Shown: positions 54,993 to 63,533 of the stretch, in pieces
How the letters are laid out: the number at the start of each line of letters is the position of its first letter
Position numbering within the stretch: position 1 is the stretch's first letter
DNA from: Bacillota bacterium
Lineage (GTDB): Bacteria > Bacillota > Clostridia > Christensenellales > UMGS416
Assembly: GCA_023398815.1 (NCBI GenBank)
Contig: JAEWRW010000047.1
Location: forward strand, 1 to 64,000
DNA: 64,000 nt
Direction of reading: 5' to 3'
Position numbers and translations under genes: made by a program
The notes under the pieces: model-generated
Databases searched by the model: none
What the model was told of the DNA's origin: nothing
Seen by the model: the letters and a program-made list of their open reading frames with translations, nothing else

Positions 54993-55466
54993 ATGCCGGA
55001 GCGCGAAAAAAAGCAGGAAAAGACGCTGGTGCAGAACCGCCGCGCCCGCCACGAGTACTTCTTTGAGGAGTTGCACGAGACGGGCATCGAGCTCTTCGGC
55101 ACCGAGGTCAAGTCCCTGCGCATGGGGCTGGCCAACCTGGGTGACGCCTATGCCCAGGTGAAGAACGGTGAGCTTATCCTCGCCAGCATGCACATCAGCC
55201 CCTATGACAAGGGCAACATCTTCAACCGGGAGCCCATGCGCCCCCGGCGTCTGCTGATGCACAAGCGGGAGATCCGCCGCTTGGCGGGCCAGGTGCAGCA
55301 GCAGGGTTATTCGCTCATCCCCGTGCGGGTGTACCTGAAGGACAACCGCGTCAAGGTGGAGCTGGCCCTTGCCCGGGGCAAGAAACTCTATGACAAGCGC
55401 GACACCGACGCCGAGCGCACGGCCAAGCGAGATATGGAGAGAGCCTTCTCCAGGAAATATGAGTGA
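54993..55466 (+). CDS. smpB: SsrA-binding protein SmpB
   Basis: Partner of tmRNA in rescuing stalled ribosomes. 157 residues. NRRARHEYFFEELHETGIEL, GTEVKSLRMGLANLGDAY, ISPYDKGNIFNREPMRPRRLL and the C-terminal basic tail RDTDAERTAKRDMERAFSRKYE (in part) are all canonical; the DR-x-x-x-x-R pattern is retained. ATG 54993 follows a GGAG-containing stretch in the end of the previous gene. The ssrA gene, which often follows, is not found in the next 50 bases. Confidence 0.97.
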   Translation: MPEREKKQEKTLVQNRRARHEYFFEELHETGIELFGTEVKSLRMGLANLGDAYAQVKNGELILASMHISPYDKGNIFNREPMRPRRLLMHKREIRRLAGQVQQQGYSLIPVRVYLKDNRVKVELALARGKKLYDKRDTDAERTAKRDMERAFSRKYE

Positions 55467-55517
55467 GGCGGGACAATCGTTGCGCCACATGTTTGCCCGA
55501 TGGGAGTCGCGTGGGGC

Positions 55518-56336
55518 ATGAAGATTTATTCCAGGATTAACATCAAACCAAAGACGGATCGGTATCCTTTTCGAGTGCCTCCTGACGTAAGACAGGAAGC
55601 TGAGGATCTGTGCCAGGAGCTTTCCAAGTATTGCATCGATGAAGAGATGCTGTTGCTTTTGATCCCGATCGACTCAGATGGTTATCGGAAGGTAAGGGCG
55701 TTTATTACCAAGCATTCGCAGTATTTCGAGGCCCCACTGGAGTTATTTGAAAGAAGATACACTAGGGGCGAAGTGGATGCAGCAGATTTCTTGACATTGG
55801 GAACCAGAAGCATCCTCTACACCAGCGAGCGAAACGAAAATGAGTATTGCTGTGAACGTAACTGTTTTGTTACAGGTTCAGTTGGTAACCTATATGTTGA
55901 GCCACGTGGAATGAAAAACAAGAATTTGGCGTTTACAACAAACTATAGATTTGTCGTTTCTGAACGGCTAAAGACCATATTGGAAAGCAATCAATTGACA
56001 AACATCTGCTTTCATCCTGTTTTACATCCTCGGCGAGAAATGATTCTTGGATACCAAATTGAACCGATAGACAGGATGCCCCCAATTCACGAGTTGAATG
56101 GTTGGCACCCATATTTGCTTTGCAAGAAGACTGGTAAAATCGTCTACGAAGCTAATAGTGAGGATCCTCTCAAAGTCACAAAGAAGATTGTGAGTCATTT
56201 GAAAGACTTCAATGCAACCATGGAAGCATTCACGGAATTGGGTGCTCCAAGCTATATCATCAGCCGGAAAATGCATGAGGTCCTAAAGGAAGCCAACGTC
56301 AAGTCTTTAGATTGTGAACCTGTGTACATTAAGTGA
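55518..56336 (+). CDS. AT-rich gene of unknown function, probably acquired
   Basis: 272-residue protein that I do not recognise. Base composition is very different from its neighbours: the 60 bases from 55921 have 21 G or C, and codons are AT-ending. No signal peptide or membrane segment. A CCERNCF cysteine pair lies near residue 112, followed by NLYVEPRGMKNKNLAFTTNY and FVVSERLKTILESNQL, a layout that recalls some toxin-immunity proteins of the double-cysteine (SitI-like) type, but this is a weak impression. ATG 55518 has GGGAG 11 bases upstream; ATG 55500 is possible. It lies alone between smpB and the trpB2 promoter, with no mobile-element gene seen. Confidence 0.7.
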   Translation: MKIYSRINIKPKTDRYPFRVPPDVRQEAEDLCQELSKYCIDEEMLLLLIPIDSDGYRKVRAFITKHSQYFEAPLELFERRYTRGEVDAADFLTLGTRSILYTSERNENEYCCERNCFVTGSVGNLYVEPRGMKNKNLAFTTNYRFVVSERLKTILESNQLTNICFHPVLHPRREMILGYQIEPIDRMPPIHELNGWHPYLLCKKTGKIVYEANSEDPLKVTKKIVSHLKDFNATMEAFTELGAPSYIISRKMHEVLKEANVKSLDCEPVYIK

Positions 56337-56394
56337 ATTAGGCTTGCCAAAGGAGAATAGATTCTAAAGCCGAGTGCTGTTATTAGAATTGGAG

Positions 56395-56423
56395 TTGTCT
56401 AATACTCCCGTTTTATGTAAAAT
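56395..56423 (+). promoter_or_regulatory. trpB2 promoter
   Basis: TTGTCT (56395-56400), 17-base spacer, TAAAAT (56418-56423). CCCCC-GAA-GGGG follows as a small hairpin in the leader. Confidence 0.7.
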
Positions 56424-56484
56424 GAATGATAGTCCCCCCGAAGGGGAAGATGAGATGAGAAGAGACAGAAGAGGAGAGCCGAGC

Positions 56485-57855
56485 ATGAGCAAACACACCG
56501 TACCCAACGTCATTTACCTGACCGAGGATGAACTGCCGCGCAATTGGTACAACGTCACCGCTGACATGCCCAACAAGCCCCAGCCGCCGCTGAACCCGGC
56601 GACGATGAAGCCCATCGGGCCGGAGGACCTGGCCCCCATTTTCCCCATGGGTCTGATTGAGCAGCTGGTGACGCCCGAGCGGTATGTGCCCATCCCCGAC
56701 GAGGTGCTGGAGGCCTACAAGACCTATCGCCCGTCGCCTCTCATCCGTGCCTACCGGCTGGAGGAAGCACTGGGCACCCCCGCTCACATCTATTACAAGT
56801 ACGAGGGTGTGTCGCCCTCCGGCAGCCACAAGATGAACTCGGCCTTGCCGCAGGTCTATTTCAACAAGAAGGCCGGCATCCGCAAGCTGACGACCGAGAC
56901 CGGCGCGGGCCAGTGGGGGACGGCACTTTCCATCGCCTGCAAGCTGCTGGGTATGGAGTGTGAGGTCTACATGGTCAAGGTCTCCGCCCGGCAGAAACCC
57001 TACCGCAAGCTCATCATGGAAACCTACGGCGCCAAGGTGCATGAGAGCCCGACGAACCTCACGAACGCCGGGCGCGCGATTCTGGCCCAGGACCCAGACA
57101 GCCCTGGCGCTCTTGGCATCGCCATCTCCGAGGCGGTGGAGGTCGCCGCTTCCAACGCCGACACCAACTATTCACTGGGCTCGGTGCTGGATTTTGTGTG
57201 CCTGCACCAGACGATCATCGGCCAGGAGGCCATGCGCCAGATGGAGAAAGCCGGGGAGTACCCCGATACCATCATCGCCTGCTGCGGCGGCGGCAGCAAC
57301 TTTGCAGGGCTGTCGTTCCCGTTCCTGAAGGACAAGCTGGAAGGGCGCCGCAACACGAAGTTCCTGGCGGTGGAGCCCACGGCCTGCCCCACGCTGACCC
57401 GCGGGCACTTCGCCTATGATTTCGGTGACACCGGCAAGCTCACCCCTATGGTGCAGATGTATACGCTGGGCAGCGGCTTCGTGCCGGAGAGCATCCATGC
57501 CGGCGGCCTGCGCTACCACGGCGATTCGGGCATCGTGAGCCAGCTGGTGCACGAGGGTTATGTCGACGCCGTTGCCGTTGACCAGACCCCGGTGTTTGAG
57601 GCGGCCGAGTTCTTTGCCCACCACGAGGCCATCCTGCCCGCGCCGGAGTCGGCCCACGCCATCCGCGCGGCCATCGATGAGGCCCTGAAGTGCAAGGAAA
57701 CCGGCGAAGAGAAGGTCATCCTCTTCAACCTCAGCGGTCACGGCTACTTCGACCTGGCGGCTTATGACATGTACAACAGCGGCAAGCTGCAGGATGTGCC
57801 CCTGACCGAGAAGACGCTGGCCGACGGCCTGGCGACGATTCCGCCCATCGGCTGA
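56485..57855 (+). CDS. trpB: TrpB2-type tryptophan synthase beta-like protein
   Basis: 456-residue PLP enzyme of the TrpB2 group, which condenses indole with serine (or O-phosphoserine in some archaea). PLP lysine in PSGSHKMNSALPQ, TETGAGQWGTALS, phosphate cup CCGGGSNFAGLSFPF, HAGGLRYHGDSGIVSQL, and a closing FNLSGHGYFDLAAYD. The N-terminal extension of about 50 residues (LPRNWYNVTADMPNKPQPPLNP) is TrpB2-specific. ATG 56485 follows GAGGAG. No trpA or other trp gene is near; TrpB2 often stands alone as an indole-salvage enzyme. Confidence 0.95.
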   Translation: MSKHTVPNVIYLTEDELPRNWYNVTADMPNKPQPPLNPATMKPIGPEDLAPIFPMGLIEQLVTPERYVPIPDEVLEAYKTYRPSPLIRAYRLEEALGTPAHIYYKYEGVSPSGSHKMNSALPQVYFNKKAGIRKLTTETGAGQWGTALSIACKLLGMECEVYMVKVSARQKPYRKLIMETYGAKVHESPTNLTNAGRAILAQDPDSPGALGIAISEAVEVAASNADTNYSLGSVLDFVCLHQTIIGQEAMRQMEKAGEYPDTIIACCGGGSNFAGLSFPFLKDKLEGRRNTKFLAVEPTACPTLTRGHFAYDFGDTGKLTPMVQMYTLGSGFVPESIHAGGLRYHGDSGIVSQLVHEGYVDAVAVDQTPVFEAAEFFAHHEAILPAPESAHAIRAAIDEALKCKETGEEKVILFNLSGHGYFDLAAYDMYNSGKLQDVPLTEKTLADGLATIPPIG

Positions 57856-57875
57856 ACAAACCCCAACGATAACTC

Positions 57876-57903
57876 AAAGGCGCGGCTTATGCCGCGCCTT
57901 TTG
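57876..57903 (+). terminator. trpB2 terminator
   Basis: AAAGGCGCGGC TTAT GCCGCGCCTTTT, stem of 10 or 11 bp with a T run; it may serve the convergent gene too. Confidence 0.9.
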
Positions 57904-57921
57904 CTGTGCTGTTGAGCGTGT

Positions 57922-58920
57922 CTAGCCCGCCTGCCGCAGGCCGTCCAGGAAGCCAAGGAAGGCGATGAGGGAATCCACCAGCTCGTCGTTTAGTTCCGTC
58001 CAGCAGTAGCTGTACCCCGGGAAGTAGGTGCACAGCGGCAGCTGCCTGCCGTCGTGGTCCACCGTCACAAAGGCACGGGGCCGGTGGCCGGTCTTGTCGG
58101 TCTGTGTGCAATAGCCGCAGCCGTCGCAGGTCTTGGTTTGGCGGGCGACGAAGGCCTGAAGGGGCGCCCCCATGCGGTCGAAAGCCAGCAGGCTGTCCTT
58201 CATGCTGCCGGGGATGCACAGCCCCAGCACCGCAGGCTGCTGCACCAGTGGGTCGTAGGCACAGCTGACACCGGTGTGACGCACCTTGAACTCAAACCCG
58301 CCACGGGGCGGCACGGCGTCCCAGGCGGGGTTCGCCCAGTCGAGGGACAGACCGTCGCGCAGCGCGGTGTAGCGCCGGTAGCCATGAGCGGTGAGCCACT
58401 CCTCCAACCGGCGGAAAGCCGCCGCGTCGCCAAGCAAGCGGGCGTACACGTCACTGGCGTAGGGGTAATCGGGCCGGAACAGGCAGCGGGAAAAGGCGAA
58501 TGACGTCGTGCCTGGCTGGGTCGCCAGCCAACGGGCCGCCTCGGGCAGATTGGCCAGGTCAAACTCGGCGCGGGCCAGTACCTCCTGGTGGCGTCGCGAC
58601 AGACGGGGCGTTTGGCCAGCTGCCAGTTGCCAGAGGGCGGCCAGCAGGTTGTCCGTCTCCCGCAGGTACTTGCGCATAGCAGCCTGCAGCTTTGGCTTGC
58701 CGTAGGAGGCTTTGTTGAACCGGTTGGGGTGGACATCGTCCTCGTGGAGCTCGCTCACCAGCAGTGCCGGTTCCTCAAAAAGCAGCTGGTAGAGCCCTTC
58801 CATCTGGCGGTAGAACGCTTGCTGCTGCTCCTGGGCGGGGCCGTTGGGGGACGGCACGAAGGGCGGGAAGGTATCCTGGTAGCTGTGGGCCATGCGCTGT
58901 TCCAACGAGGAAAACTCCAT
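57922..58920 (-). CDS. uncharacterised protein with a C-x2-C-x2-C motif
   Basis: 332-residue soluble protein that I do not recognise. A helical first half (HSYQDTFPPFVPS, then EDDVHPNRFNKASYGKPKLQAAM) precedes a mixed region with GGFEFKVRHTGVSCAYDPL and LGLCIPGSMKDSLLAF. Near residue 265 it has KTCDGCGYCTQTDKTG, a cysteine cluster that could hold zinc or an iron-sulfur cluster, then VTVDHDGRQLPLCTYFPGYSY. ATG 58920 has AGAGG 8 bases upstream. It lies 92 bases downstream of the phospholipase-C-like gene on the same strand; no functional link is evident. Confidence 0.7.
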   Translation of the reverse strand: MEFSSLEQRMAHSYQDTFPPFVPSPNGPAQEQQQAFYRQMEGLYQLLFEEPALLVSELHEDDVHPNRFNKASYGKPKLQAAMRKYLRETDNLLAALWQLAAGQTPRLSRRHQEVLARAEFDLANLPEAARWLATQPGTTSFAFSRCLFRPDYPYASDVYARLLGDAAAFRRLEEWLTAHGYRRYTALRDGLSLDWANPAWDAVPPRGGFEFKVRHTGVSCAYDPLVQQPAVLGLCIPGSMKDSLLAFDRMGAPLQAFVARQTKTCDGCGYCTQTDKTGHRPRAFVTVDHDGRQLPLCTYFPGYSYCWTELNDELVDSLIAFLGFLDGLRQAG

Positions 58921-59012
58921 GGTTGCACCTCTCTTTGCCGCAGGGAGTAAAAAACCCGTCACAATCCGGGAGGGATGGGACGGGTGGCGATTCGTTGGAG
59001 GGGGAGGCCGTG

Positions 59013-59792
59013 TCAGAGCCGGGCGGTGGCGGCGGGCAGGGCGGGTACGGGCAGTGCGTCGCCCAGCTTGCCGTGCAGCTCCTCAATGATGTGGGCCGCG
59101 TCGGCGGAGCCCCGCAGTGCCTGCTCCAGCATGGTCTGCAGGTCCTCCTCGGCCAGCAGTGGGTGCACCACGTGGCGGGGGCGACCCAGCCGTGCCGGGC
59201 GGTTCAGCAGGTAGGAGGCACGCTTCATGTTCTTGTAGGCCCTCTTGAAGGCCGAGACCTTGAGCGGCTTCTTCCGCAAGCCCGAGAGCAGGCGGTTGTA
59301 CCACTGGTGCAGCACCTGAAAGTCGTCGAACCCATCGATCTGCGACCAGGCGCGACGCCCGGCGGGCATCTGATCCAGCTGGTGGGCCAGGTAGGTGTCA
59401 AAATCGAGTTCTATGCGCCGGTGCCGGAGCATCCCGCTGGTGTGGCCGTTGATGAGGGGGTGCACCCGCTGATCCACGGCGTGGTGGGTGATGAACCCGC
59501 AGACGTAGGCAAAGGCAATCTCAAACTGCTGCTCGTTGGCGATGCCGTCGAGCATGCGCAGGGCACTGGCGGCGATGCGCTCCAGCGGCTGGCGGTGCAG
59601 GCGGGTGGCAAGGTATACGATACCCTTGCGGCCCCGCAGCAGATGCAGCGGGCGGAAGTACAGGAGGTCTGACCCCTGGCTGCCCAGCAGAAAGCTGTCG
59701 GTGTGGCGGTTGATGATATCAGCAACAGGGCTTTGCTCCAACTGCTGCAGTGTGACGTTGGCACAGATGGAATGGGCCCAGAATTCGGGCAT
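59013..59792 (-). CDS. zinc-dependent phospholipase C-like protein
   Basis: 259-residue protein of the zinc-dependent phospholipase C / S1-P1 nuclease-like group. Opening MPEFWAHSICANV, FLLGSQGSDLLYF with the metal-binding Asp, and FAYVCGFITHHAVDQRVHPLI with the histidine and aspartate ligands are the family blocks; SGMLRHRRIELDFD adds further ligands. There is no signal peptide, unlike secreted clostridial alpha-toxin, so a cytoplasmic housekeeping role is more likely. The substrate is unknown. ATG 59792 has GGGAG upstream. Confidence 0.83.
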   Translation of the reverse strand: MPEFWAHSICANVTLQQLEQSPVADIINRHTDSFLLGSQGSDLLYFRPLHLLRGRKGIVYLATRLHRQPLERIAASALRMLDGIANEQQFEIAFAYVCGFITHHAVDQRVHPLINGHTSGMLRHRRIELDFDTYLAHQLDQMPAGRRAWSQIDGFDDFQVLHQWYNRLLSGLRKKPLKVSAFKRAYKNMKRASYLLNRPARLGRPRHVVHPLLAEEDLQTMLEQALRGSADAAHIIEELHGKLGDALPVPALPAATARL

Positions 59793-59905
59793 GTCATTCT
59801 CCCTTCCGTCGAGGCTGATCCATTCGGAACGATCCTTATCTTACTCCAATGATTTGATTTCGTAAAGGTTCATTTCGTGAACAAATCGCAAAAGTTTGAT
59901 GAACC

Positions 59906-61654
59906 TTACATTGCCAAATCTGGTGTGTTTGTGAACTGTGCCTGGCACAAGCGGCTGTAAAGCCCGCCGGCGTTCAGCAGCGTCTCGTGGTTGCCTTGCT
60001 CTACAATGGCACCTTTTTCCAGCACCAGAATTTGATCGGCCTGCTTGACGGTGCTCAGCCGGTGGGCGATGACAAAAATCGTGCGCGTGCCAGCAAGGTT
60101 CTGGATGGCCCGCTGGATCAGCGACTCGGTCTCGGTGTCGACCGAGGCGGTGGCTTCGTCCAGTATGAGCACGGGCGAGTTCTTCAGCACGGCGCGGGCG
60201 ATGGCGATGCGCTGCTTTTGCCCGCCGGAGAGCAGCAGCCCCCGTTCGCCCACCATCGTGTCATAGCCGCTGGGGGCCTCGCTGATGAAGTCGTGGGCAC
60301 AGGCCACGCGCGCCGCTTCCATAATTTGCTCCCGGGTAGCACCCGGGCAGCCATAGGCGATGTTGTCGGCGATGGTGCCGTTGAAGAGAAATACGTCCTG
60401 CAGCACCATGCTGATCTGCCCGCGTAGCGACGCCAGCGTCAGATCCCGCAGATCGTGGCCATCCAGCAGCACGCGGCCGTCGACCGGGTCGTAAAAGCGG
60501 GGGATGAGGCTGACAAGGGAAGTCTTGCCCACGCCGGTGGGGCCGACCAGCGCCACCATCTGCCCTGGCTGGGCGGTGAAGGCGATGTCCTCCAGCACCG
60601 GTACATCGTCGCGGTAGCGGAAAGTGACATGGTCAAAGGTAACCTCCCCCCGGCAGGCGGCGATGGGGCGGGCGTTGGGGCCGTCGGCGATGTCCGGTTC
60701 GGTGTCCAGCGTCTCAAACACCCGCTCGCCGCCGGCGAAGGCCCGCTGGATGTCCTCCATCACCCGTGCCAACACCGAGATCGGCTGGTAGAACATGCTC
60801 AGATAAAGGATGAAACCCACGATATCAGCAGCGTTCACCAGCATCCGCGTGGCGAGGATGCCGCCGTAAAACACAACGATGACCGTGCCGGTGGCGGTGA
60901 CAAACTCCACCGTGGGGTGGAACACCGCGTTCATACGCAATGCGCTCAGGATGGCGTTGGTGAAGGACCAGGCACGGTCGTTGATCTTTTGCTTTTCTTC
61001 CTTTTCCTTGTTGAAGACCTGAATCTCCTTGATGCCCGAGAGGTTGTCCTGCAGGTCGGCGTTCAGTACGGCAAGGGTCTGCTGGGCCTCCCGAAAAGCG
61101 GGGCGCACCTGACGGGCGTAGAACATCGTCGCCAGGATGAGGAACGGAACGGGAATGAACGTGAGCAGTGCCAGTTTCCAGTTCATCGCCATGAGGATGG
61201 CGGTGACCCCCAGAAAAACCAGCACGTTGCTGGCAATATCCGGCAGGGAGTGGGCAATCAAATTCTCAAAGGTGGCGGTGTCGTTGACGACGCCGGACAG
61301 GAGCTGGCCGGTCTGCTTGTTGTGGAAGAAGCGCAGCGAGAGCTTCTGCAGGTGGTCGTAAACGGCGGTGCGCATCTCTGCCACCAGGTTCCAGCTCGCC
61401 TTGTGCGAGAGGTACTGTTGGCAGAAGCTGAAGCCGATGCGAACCAGATAGACCGCCAGCAACCCACCGGCCAGCTGATAGACGCCATGCAGCGAGAGCA
61501 TGGCGGTGTCGCTGGTCATCATCGCCACCAGGCGGCTGATGAGCCGGGGGGCAATGAGGTTGAGCCCCGTCACCACGATGGTGGAGAGGGCGGTGGCGAT
61601 TAGGTATTTCTGGTAGGGGCGGGCGTAGCGCAGCAGGCGAAGCAGCATCTTCAT
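59906..61654 (-). CDS. ABC transporter, fused membrane-ATPase exporter (MsbA/LmrA type)
   Basis: 582-residue half-transporter working as a dimer. Six membrane segments in residues 15-300 (YLIATALSTIVVTGLNL first) with the coupling loop LSLRFFHNKQTGQLLSGVVND, then an ATPase domain: GPTGVGKTSLVSLIPRFYDP (Walker A), LLLSGGQKQRIAIARAVL (signature), VLILDEATASVD (Walker B) and VIAHRLST. The pattern is that of lipid or drug exporters; the substrate is not predictable. ATG 61654 is 7 bases from GGAGG. Its promoter is at 61688-61716 on the minus strand. Confidence 0.93.
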   Translation of the reverse strand: MKMLLRLLRYARPYQKYLIATALSTIVVTGLNLIAPRLISRLVAMMTSDTAMLSLHGVYQLAGGLLAVYLVRIGFSFCQQYLSHKASWNLVAEMRTAVYDHLQKLSLRFFHNKQTGQLLSGVVNDTATFENLIAHSLPDIASNVLVFLGVTAILMAMNWKLALLTFIPVPFLILATMFYARQVRPAFREAQQTLAVLNADLQDNLSGIKEIQVFNKEKEEKQKINDRAWSFTNAILSALRMNAVFHPTVEFVTATGTVIVVFYGGILATRMLVNAADIVGFILYLSMFYQPISVLARVMEDIQRAFAGGERVFETLDTEPDIADGPNARPIAACRGEVTFDHVTFRYRDDVPVLEDIAFTAQPGQMVALVGPTGVGKTSLVSLIPRFYDPVDGRVLLDGHDLRDLTLASLRGQISMVLQDVFLFNGTIADNIAYGCPGATREQIMEAARVACAHDFISEAPSGYDTMVGERGLLLSGGQKQRIAIARAVLKNSPVLILDEATASVDTETESLIQRAIQNLAGTRTIFVIAHRLSTVKQADQILVLEKGAIVEQGNHETLLNAGGLYSRLCQAQFTNTPDLAM

Positions 61655-61687
61655 GGGCATTCCTCCAGTTTTGCGTTGCGGTTTGCT

Positions 61688-61716
61688 ATTATATATCATT
61701 TATAGCGCGGTGACAA
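61688..61716 (-). promoter_or_regulatory. ABC exporter promoter
   Basis: On the minus strand TTGTCA (61716-61711), 17-base spacer, TATAAT (61693-61688), about 30 bases from the gene start. Confidence 0.8.
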
Positions 61717-61792
61717 AGCGTGTCTATCTCGCCAGAGCTCGCAGAATCGCCGGTGGGAGCGACCCTTCCGGCCATCTTAAGATGGCCGCCCG

Positions 61793-61821
61793 TTGTAAAT
61801 TCGTACATCGAATGGTATAAT
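61793..61821 (+). promoter_or_regulatory. queT promoter
   Basis: TTGTAA (61793-61798), 17-base spacer, TATAAT (61816-61821). Confidence 0.8.
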
Positions 61822-61827
61822 GCATCG

Positions 61828-62001
61828 GTCTACAAGACGGACAGTTCGAAACCATCCTGTCCTGGAACCGGGCGGTACGCGGCGCATAAGGCAGCGCCGG
61901 GGCCGCACTTCCCATGTCTTCCGCCGCTGTCCGGCGGGGAGGAGCCGGTCTCCAAAATCAAAACTATGGAAGGAAGGGCGGCCACCTCCGCCTACACAAA
62001 G
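61828..62001 (+). promoter_or_regulatory. structured leader of queT, candidate preQ1-responsive element
   Basis: About 175 bases between promoter and start. GGACAG (61839-61844) pairs with CTGTCC (61857-61862); TTC in its loop (61845-61847) can pair with GAA (61865-61867), an H-type pseudoknot, the fold type used by preQ1 riboswitches. Further hairpins follow (CCGCC / GGCGG near 61920-61937). I cannot match it to a preQ1-I, -II or -III consensus by eye. Confidence 0.4.
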
Positions 62002-62499
62002 ATGCGAGTACGTACACGGTTTCTGGTGCACGGGGCGTTGATTGCCGCGCTGTACATCGTTTTGGTGTTGCTGGCCACGTTTACGCCCTATGGGGCGCTG
62101 AACTTTGGTCAGGTGCAGTTTCGGTTGAGCGAGGCGTTGACGGTGCTGCCCTATTTCACGCCGGCGGCTGTGCCGGGTTTGTTTGTTGGTTGTCTGGTCA
62201 GTAACATCGTCGGCACGGCGGCCGGCGTCAGTCTGGGCATTCCGGATATCGTGTTTGGAAGCCTGGCCACGGGGCTGGCCGCGTGGTGTTCCTGGGGGCT
62301 GCGGCGGTGGAAATGGTTGGTGCCGCTGCCGCCGGTCGTCATCAATGCCGCCGTTGTGGGCACGATGCTCCACCTGGTGCTGGGCCTCCCACTTTGGCCG
62401 TCGGTGCTGGCTGTGGGGGCGGGTCAACTGGTCGTATGCTATGGCCTGGGAACGTTGCTGTTGGTTGCTTTGGACAAAAGACGGTCCATTTTCCAGTGA
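62002..62499 (+). CDS. queT: QueT-type ECF substrate-binding protein (queuosine precursor uptake)
   Basis: 165-residue membrane protein of the QueT family, the S component that imports queuosine precursors such as preQ1 or queuine. Five or six hydrophobic segments; the family signature FGQVQFRLSEALTVLPYFTP, then VPGLFVGCLVSNIVG and LGIPDIVFGSLATGLAA, is nearly complete. Start placed at ATG 62002 because homologues begin (K/R)-x-RF-x-x-x-ALIAALY; ATG 61966 upstream is in frame and also possible. The Shine-Dalgarno is GGAAGG about 25 bases upstream, separated by a GGCGG / CCGCC hairpin that may bring it closer. Monocistronic, ended at 62516. Confidence 0.85.
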   Translation: MRVRTRFLVHGALIAALYIVLVLLATFTPYGALNFGQVQFRLSEALTVLPYFTPAAVPGLFVGCLVSNIVGTAAGVSLGIPDIVFGSLATGLAAWCSWGLRRWKWLVPLPPVVINAAVVGTMLHLVLGLPLWPSVLAVGAGQLVVCYGLGTLLLVALDKRRSIFQ

Positions 62500-62515
62500 G
62501 AAACCTATAAAAACT

Positions 62516-62540
62516 CTACCCATGGGCGGGTGGTTTTTGT
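62516..62540 (+). terminator. queT terminator
   Basis: CTACCC ATGGGC GGGTGG followed by TTTTT (62534-62538). Confidence 0.7.
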
Positions 62541-62576
62541 TACAATGGTGTGGTTTAAAGGAGGGAGTCGAACTCA

Positions 62577-63530
62577 ATGATAAAAGTCGACAACGTGACC
62601 AAACGGTATGGCAGTAAGCTGGCTGTCAACAATGTCTCCTTTGAAGTCAACAAGGGTGAAGTCGTCGGGTTCCTGGGCCGCAACGGCGCGGGCAAGACCA
62701 CGACCATGAACATCCTGACTGGCTACATCTCCTCCAGCGGGGGAAGCGCTTCCATCGACGGGCACGACATCCTGGTGGAGCCGCAGGAAGTCAAGCGGCG
62801 CATCGGCTACCTGCCCGAGCAGCCCCCGGTCTATATGGATATGACTGTGGACGAATACCTGACCTTCTGCTGTCGCATCAAGAACGTCAAGCCCGCCCAG
62901 CGTGCCAGCCACATCGCCGATGTGTGCGAGACGATGAAGATCACCGACATGCGCAAGCGTCTCATCAAGAACCTCTCCAAGGGCTACAAGCAGCGTGTCG
63001 GCTTCGCCCAGGCGCTCATTGGCAACCCCCAGGTTCTCGTTCTGGATGAGCCGACCGTTGGCCTCGACCCCCGGCAGATCATCGAGATCCGCAACCTCAT
63101 CCGGAGCCTCGGACGCCAGCATACCATCATTTTGAGCTCCCATATTCTGAAGGAAGTCGAGGATGTCTGCGAGCGCGTGGTCATCATCGACCACGGCCAG
63201 ATTGTGGCGCAGGATACGATGGCGAACCTCGCCCAGTCGGTGGGCGATATGTCGCGGCTCGTCGTGCGCGTGGGTGGAGCGGATCGCCAGGTGCAGAAGA
63301 CGCTGCGCGAGCTCGAGGGCATCTCCTATGTGGAGGAGATTGGCACCAAGGAGCCTGACACCATCGATTACATGATTGAAAGCCAACGCAAGGCGGACGT
63401 GCGCCGCTCGATTTTCTTCACCATGTCCAAGGCCGGCAAGCCCATCCTGATGATGCGCCCCATGGACGTGACGCTGGAGGATATCTTCATGCAGTTGACC
63501 ACGGCGGACGCCGACAGGGAGGATGAGTAA
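62577..63530 (+). CDS. ABC-2 type transporter ATPase (GldA/CcmA-like)
   Basis: 317-residue ATPase. Walker A GRNGAGKTTTMNIL, Q-loop GYLPEQPPVYMDMTVDEYL, signature LSKGYKQRVGFAQAL, a variant LSKGY rather than LSGGQ that is normal in this subgroup, Walker B VLVLDEPTVGLDP and switch region ILSSHILKEVE. The C-terminal 90 residues form the extension found in GldA-like proteins. ATG 62577 is about 10 bases from GGAGGG. The next gene starts 3 bases after its stop and encodes the membrane partner. Together they resemble the gliding/exporter Gld-type ABC module widespread in Clostridia; substrate unknown. Confidence 0.93.
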   Translation: MIKVDNVTKRYGSKLAVNNVSFEVNKGEVVGFLGRNGAGKTTTMNILTGYISSSGGSASIDGHDILVEPQEVKRRIGYLPEQPPVYMDMTVDEYLTFCCRIKNVKPAQRASHIADVCETMKITDMRKRLIKNLSKGYKQRVGFAQALIGNPQVLVLDEPTVGLDPRQIIEIRNLIRSLGRQHTIILSSHILKEVEDVCERVVIIDHGQIVAQDTMANLAQSVGDMSRLVVRVGGADRQVQKTLRELEGISYVEEIGTKEPDTIDYMIESQRKADVRRSIFFTMSKAGKPILMMRPMDVTLEDIFMQLTTADADREDE

Positions 63531-63533
63531 CAA

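Noticed and set aside
55467..55517. tmRNA gene (ssrA) after smpB
   Set aside because: The 51-base gap has no tmRNA ends or tag reading frame, and a foreign gene follows directly.
61839..61862. tRNA T-arm (GTTCGAA in a short hairpin) upstream of queT
   Set aside because: The loop is too long and no acceptor, D or anticodon arms fit around it.
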